DNA of 64,000 nt. Origin: Chromobotia macracanthus (Eukaryota; Chordata; Actinopteri; Cypriniformes; Botiidae). Both the position numbers and the translations under genes were made by a program. Shown here one piece after another: positions 59,171-64,000 of the stretch (positions are counted from its first letter, which is position 1; every line of letters begins with the position of its first letter). Below the pieces are notes generated by a model, which was not told the origin of the DNA, searched no databases, and saw only the letters and a list, made by a program, of their open reading frames with translations. The stretch is taken from assembly GCA_036877525.1 (NCBI GenBank), contig JAZGTH010000087.1, positions 5,154,001 through 5,218,000 on the forward strand, read 5' to 3'.

Positions 59171-62150
59171 TAAGGATGCAAGGACATTCATCATTCAGTT
59201 AGACACCTGTCCAGCTTACACAAAGGAGAGAACCTCCACCCCTGCGTACAGAAGATGCTCATTAGATTGGACTGGAGGAAATAAAGGAAACCGGTGCTTC
59301 ATTGTCAGAGCACAGTGCAGTAAGACAAATGAAGGCAAGGCTGAGCACTGACGGCTGGTAATTTACAGATCTGTGAATGTATAAACTCTAGAGGTCTAAC
59401 CATCTGCCTGCCCTTCATTACAACTAAACTCTCAGCTATTTACACTAAGAAACTCTTCATACACAATGTCAAACACCACAGCCTGATGATACACTTTGAG
59501 TTGCATCCCCAGCAACACAGTGAAGTTGAATGACAGATAAAGGTTGCAAAATAACATGTTAAACCCCCAGAACTCAGCAGCTTCTTTTATAACTACACCA
59601 TAAAATCCAATAAATTAAACTGATATAGCTGCTCTTCTGTTACTTTGTGGCATGCATAATAATAATAATAGCAGACCAAGCATGCATAATATGCAATAAG
59701 GTGCAAGCATAAATGTTTGTTTATCTTGCAATGGACTATGTCACTCATCTTGGATATACACATATAAAATGAGTAGTATACAGATGTAAACATTTCAGCG
59801 CCTTACATGGTGACTCACTCCATGTAGAATTAAACAGCTTTTACTAGGCAACTAATATGGCTGGATTTTTCATCTCAGTGTACATAGCTTTAATTCTTCA
59901 TATATATATATTTTTTTTAATTAATACTAAACATGAATTTCTTATTGTTTGAAACCTTTTAATGAAAGACAAATCGTAAGTGTACTTTAAATGACTCGGG
60001 GAGCTCAGCAAAAAAGGCAAGACAACTGTTTATTCAAATTATTATCCTGTATGAACAGATACCAGCTCATAAGAGTTCATAAGTATTGGTATAAATCTAA
60101 AATCAACTGTGATCCTGTTATTTGAATGACTATCTAAACAACAACTACTACAAAGGAACACTTTGTTCCGCTATGAATGCATACACACCAACAAGAAACA
60201 TTCTTACTTCCCTAAAATTGATTCTTGAAGATTGGTCTTGTCTGGCCAGCCAATCGGTTTTTCATTTAGGTCATGCCTCATTGGTGTCGGTTCCACCCCC
60301 TCCACTGATAAGTCCTCTGCTGCAGAGAAATTAACAAACGTTTGACATTTGTTCCACGTCCCATTGCTCAATAGCCAAGGCTGAGCACATGTTTAATCAA
60401 CATTCATGTCCCCCAGGGAGCACTGTGTGGCTTGCATCATCACCCTCTGCCATATTACCAGCCTGTTCCCAGTGCACCCTGGGATTCCATGGCAGACAGT
60501 TGGCACACACATACTGACTGGGGTTGAATCCACATGGTATATTAATGTGGGGGTAAATATTGTCTTTTAACTCCAAACTGTATTGAAAAAACTATACCCA
60601 GGACCCATGTGGTTTAAATAAAAAAAGTCCAATGTTCAGCAACAGCAAATGTGGTCAGAGTACATGGAAAGAAATAAGCTAGCATCAGGGGCATGATGGG
60701 ATATATTGTCCATGCTGAAATGTTCATGATTACAAAGGTGAATATGCAAATAAGAAGGAGAGTTGCAGCCGTGGTCCTTTGCTTCAGGAGAAAGAGACAG
60801 ACAAATGGGCAGATCAATCCTTAACATTTGAGTGAAGCAGAGTTTATTTATTATAAAGCAGCTCCTAGAAGTAAATGGCAATACTGCCATTCCATAGATG
60901 GCCGGAATTGAGAATAAAATTGTTCAAATTAAAAAACATGCCAAGGCAAATATGATTGTATGGTCTGGACTCATTAAGAGTTTCCTTCAGTTTCCTGCCT
61001 TAACAAATCAGATCTGTTGAATCAATTTAGACCATCATGTAAACATAATAGTTAATATACTTAAACAATATCCGTGATTTACAGACAGTTAAACATACAC
61101 AAACATACAGATTTTTTTCTGTGCTCCTTGTGCACAATAACATATCCTTACACACACTCTCACACACATACTTAGGACAGGCTATGGTAATTCAGCTTTC
61201 CTTGTGGAGAATTACATCAGTATGGATGTGTGGTGCAGGTCCTATATAAGTGGATGTGCCAGAGGATGATAAATGACTGAGTAAATACACAGCATCCCAA
61301 GAGCCCTGATACAACCAGCCCAAACCCCCATCAATCTGAACCTGGTCCGCATCACCTCATTTGTCAAGGAAAACCATTTTCTGTGCAGCCAAGCAGCCAG
61401 TTCGGGGTTACTACTCTGTCCCTTATTACAACCGAGGGGATACGTGGAGGTCTCATACACTTCTTAGGAATTTCGTGACTCTATCCAGGTTTTTTTTTAA
61501 AGATTCTAAGAATTGCCTTTTTGCTTAATCAGTTGACATCCCCCAGTTCCTTTTTGTCATATTTTGCCATTTTAATAGTGATATAGGTCTGCAGCTACTG
61601 CTTTGTTGTCTGTGTTGTATGGAGGAGATACACTAAATATGAAAAATAAGATAAAAAAGAGGCAATAAACTAGTACATTTTTACAGTTTCTTTAGAAAAT
61701 GTAAAGGGTACTTGCCCCTTTCAATATACACCTTCCCCATGCTAGGGTGGTGTAGGTGGTTGTCAGAACATAGTTATGTGGTTGCTAAGGTTTTTCGGGT
61801 GGCTAGTATGGTATTACTAAATAGTTGCTATGTTGTTCTGGGTGGTTTCTAGGTGGTTAATTGTGACTAAAATGAGCCAATAATATCATTGATGGCTTGA
61901 TTAGTCCTTTATTGTAAAAGGACAGGATTTTTAACCCACTTTATCACCCACCGGGTAAAAAGTACAATTACTTAGACAAATAAAAGCACACCTCTCTTCA
62001 CAAATCCACCATTAATGTCCCAGGCAAAAACAGATTTGTATACATATTTAATGCTTTGGGCTAGTGTTTTATATTAGCAATAGTAATGCGGTTGTTACAG
62101 TCTGGATAAATTAAGTTTTATTATAAAGGCCAGAACTGTATGAACGGTGT
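59171..62150. other. gene-free flank with scattered GC-richer blocks
   Basis: No gene recognised. GC-richer, non-repetitive stretches at 60360-60520 and 61240-61450 could be further regulatory elements. Confidence 0.3.
61738..61862. repeat. degenerate GGTGGTTGCTA-type minisatellite
   Basis: Repeated variants of GGTGGTTGCTAGG-like units (GTAGGTGGTTGTCAG, GTGGTTGCTAAGG, GGGTGGTTTCTAGGTGG). This style of minisatellite is common in fish. Confidence 0.6.
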
Positions 62151-62159
62151 TTAGGTACA

Positions 62160-62450
62160 GCTCGACACAAGCACTGAGGGAAACAAAGACTGAGAGCCGT
62201 CGTCATTAATCTTAGTCAGTGGCCGGTGCTGGCGCAATCTGCATGACCGGGGCAGTGACAAATGCCACTATGTGACTGCAGCCTCCAATCTCCCCGGCTT
62301 CATCTCCCGTTAATGTCACATCCATCAGGGCCGAGCCGCTCGCGCCATGTCGCAGAAAATTAAACTGCTTACAGATAAGGCCTAATTGCATGGACAAGCG
62401 CGCAGTGATGGGGTGATTGCACAAACTGTGCCTTGCGTATATGACTTTGA
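62160..62450. promoter_or_regulatory. candidate conserved regulatory block, CpG-rich
   Basis: Strong compositional island in AT-rich DNA: CAGTGGCCGGTGCTGGCGCA, CAGTGACAAATGCCAC, AGGGCCGAGCCGCTCGCGCC, then ATTAAACTGC and GGCCTAATTGCATGG. It combines CpG-rich and homeodomain-type motifs without a coding frame. It looks like a developmental enhancer. Conservation was not tested. Confidence 0.4.
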
Positions 62451-62771
62451 AAAATACACTTACCCTATTTTAGGGGTGGTTTAAAAAGCTGATATATATT
62501 TAAAGAATACTTCAGAAAGCGTTGTGTAGTAACTCTCAAAACATTTAAACGCTTAAATTCTGCAAGTAATGTAAGTGTTACGTAAACACAGCTAAACGTT
62601 TTGGGCGAATTATAGATTATTATTATTTTAATAATAATTATTATAATATGAACAATAATAATTTATTATATTAATTGCTATAAATTATAAATTATTTGTG
62701 CCCGGATTTCATTTAAATTCGGTATTTTGCAATAAATCTTTGCGATGGACATCATTAGTTAAAACGTTACA

Positions 62772-62785
62772 CTGTCATCTAGTGG
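62772..62785 (-). promoter_or_regulatory. CTCF-like motif, weak
   Basis: Minus strand CCACTAGATGACAG, one mismatch to the core, facing the plus-oriented motif near 35.4 kb. Confidence 0.25.
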
Positions 62786-63329
62786 CGCAAAGATTTAAAC
62801 GGCTTTGTTTGTTAAAAGGTTATATTAAACAAATACATAAACAAATTTGGTTTAAACTAATTACAAAATAATAAAGTAAAACATAAAAATAAAATACAAC
62901 AAAACAACGTATTTGAACAATTACAAAATAATGTAAGACACACATTAAAATCATAGCTGCCGTTCAAATACCATAATATTTCAATTATGCCAAAATAGTT
63001 AATACACTTATCATTATTATATAGACTACTGGCATCGCTTAATTGGTCACTACTATAAAAATAGTAAAAAAAATAAAAAAAAACCAACAAACACATTTTA
63101 ATGCTTCTTTTCTTGCACCGTTTTAACTTTAAACTATGATTTCCATTGTAATTGCCACCATTTTCGGTTTCATAGAGTTCATAGCTACATCCTACATTCT
63201 TGGATGCTGTCTCAATTTTTATTTTGTCTTAGCTCCACCCCGTTACCATGCGAGGGAAGGCTGCAAGGACGGTAGGTGGAGACAAAAACACTTCCCAATA
63301 GGATACGCCAATGTTTCCTTGTGTATGCG

Positions 63330-63422
63330 TCCTCAGGAAGGAACTTTTCCTATTTCCGGAAAGTTAAGTAGTGTATCGCTACTTCCGCTACTTCCGGTAC
63401 CGTTGCAACGCAAACAAAACTA
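63330..63422 (+). promoter_or_regulatory. CpG- and ETS-rich leader of the THAP fragment
   Basis: Contains TTTCCGGAAAG and tandem ACTTCCGC/ACTTCCGG (63381-63397), then CCGTTGCAACGC, directly before the THAP ATG. ETS sites and CpGs in this arrangement are typical of broadly active promoters. Confidence 0.35.
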
Positions 63423-63705
63423 ATGGCTAAATCCTCTTGCCATTGTTTTTGCAGCTTACCTGGCTGCCCTAATTCTAAACGTCACCCTTATCTCAGTTTT
63501 CACGATTTCCCAACACAAAAAGAATTGAGGAAAGCATGGACGGGATGAAGGTTCTTCTTTTAAATTAATATGCTGGAGTACATTTGTGTGCAGTATGCAT
63601 TTTGAAACTGAGGATGTCTCTTTCCTATGGAGTGACCATTTTGAAGTTTTTCTTTTTTTTTGCAATTTTGAAGTGATGTCTGAAACTAAAGTCGAAAACT
63701 TCTGA
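63423..63705 (+). pseudogene. frameshifted THAP zinc-finger domain fragment
   Basis: From ATG 63423 the frame encodes MAKSSCHCFCSLPGCPNSKR, then SFHDFPTQKELRKAW. This gives the C-x4-C and FPxxxxLRKxW features of a THAP DNA-binding domain. A stop follows at 63546. The domain resumes in the next frame with STFVCSMHFETEDVSF (C-x2-H) at about 63577-63624, ending at TGA 63703. Zinc ligands are thus all present but split by a frameshift. No C-terminal AVPTIF motif or transposase is seen. It may be a dead THAP gene copy, or the 5' end of a P-element-like (THAP9) transposon running out of the window. Confidence 0.6.
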
Positions 63706-64000
63706 AACACTACAGTAAATCTGTGTCCAAATACTGAACACAAGAAAGCACAAAATACCTAAAAATATTAAAGTTTATTTGAGTAGGGACAGGAGTATGT
63801 TTTCGAGTTGAGGGCTAAACATTCCAAACATTAAGCAACCTGTAGTTTATGGGGCTCCTCGTTCTTTCGCATTGACCAGTAGCAACTTGCCTGTACTAAT
63901 ACCTCTCCGTTCATTATATCTGACACTGCATGCAAAGGTAGGAGGGAGGTTATCACAGCCTATTGGCTGCTAACTTTACATTTATCGTGCTAAAAGTTAA

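Overview
The window is nuclear DNA of a bony fish, probably an otophysan or cyprinid-like teleost. The evidence is two intron-rich vertebrate genes with GT-AG exons, AT-rich introns, (AT)n and (CA)n microsatellites, a tRNA-derived SINE with the fish L2-type tail, and degraded fish DIRS and LINE retrotransposons. There are no operons, CRISPR arrays or bacterial signals.

Gene 1 (minus strand, 24445 down to 10428) is kcnk10, encoding the TREK-2 two-pore-domain potassium channel. I could join seven coding exons with consistent phase from an ATG with an in-frame upstream stop to a stop codon; the model gives 567 residues. The first pore filter is canonical (GYG). The second reads GIGD instead of the usual GFGD.

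Gene 2 (plus strand, 37395 to 50555) is a meis2 TALE-homeobox gene. Twelve coding exons join in frame to a 391-residue protein ending in the short-isoform tail. It contains both MEIS-N blocks and a complete homeodomain. The 3'UTR probably runs to about 52.5 kb.

The two genes are head to head with about 13 kb between their start codons. Layout: 1-10.4 kb is kcnk10 3' flank with dispersed repeats, a LINE fragment and a non-autonomous transposon. 10.4-24.4 kb is kcnk10, whose introns hold an LTR-like insertion and two copies of one long repeat family. 24.4-37.4 kb is intergenic, with a third copy of that family, a broken DIRS-like retrotransposon, a SINE and several compact regulatory-looking blocks. 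37.4-52.5 kb is meis2. 52.5-63.4 kb is a gene-free flank with several GC-rich, motif-bearing blocks that look like long-range enhancers, one carrying a perfect PBX-MEIS decamer. 63.4-63.7 kb holds a frameshifted THAP zinc-finger fragment behind a CpG- and ETS-rich leader.

The genes do not form a pathway. MEIS2 is a developmental transcription cofactor of PBX and HOX proteins, and KCNK10 sets background potassium conductance. The likely functional theme is the large non-coding territory expected around a meis gene, with kcnk10 possibly lying inside it. I found no convincing wholly new biological system. The most interesting points are the altered pore filter, the candidate autoregulatory PBX-MEIS site, the candidate alternative last exon and the THAP fragment.
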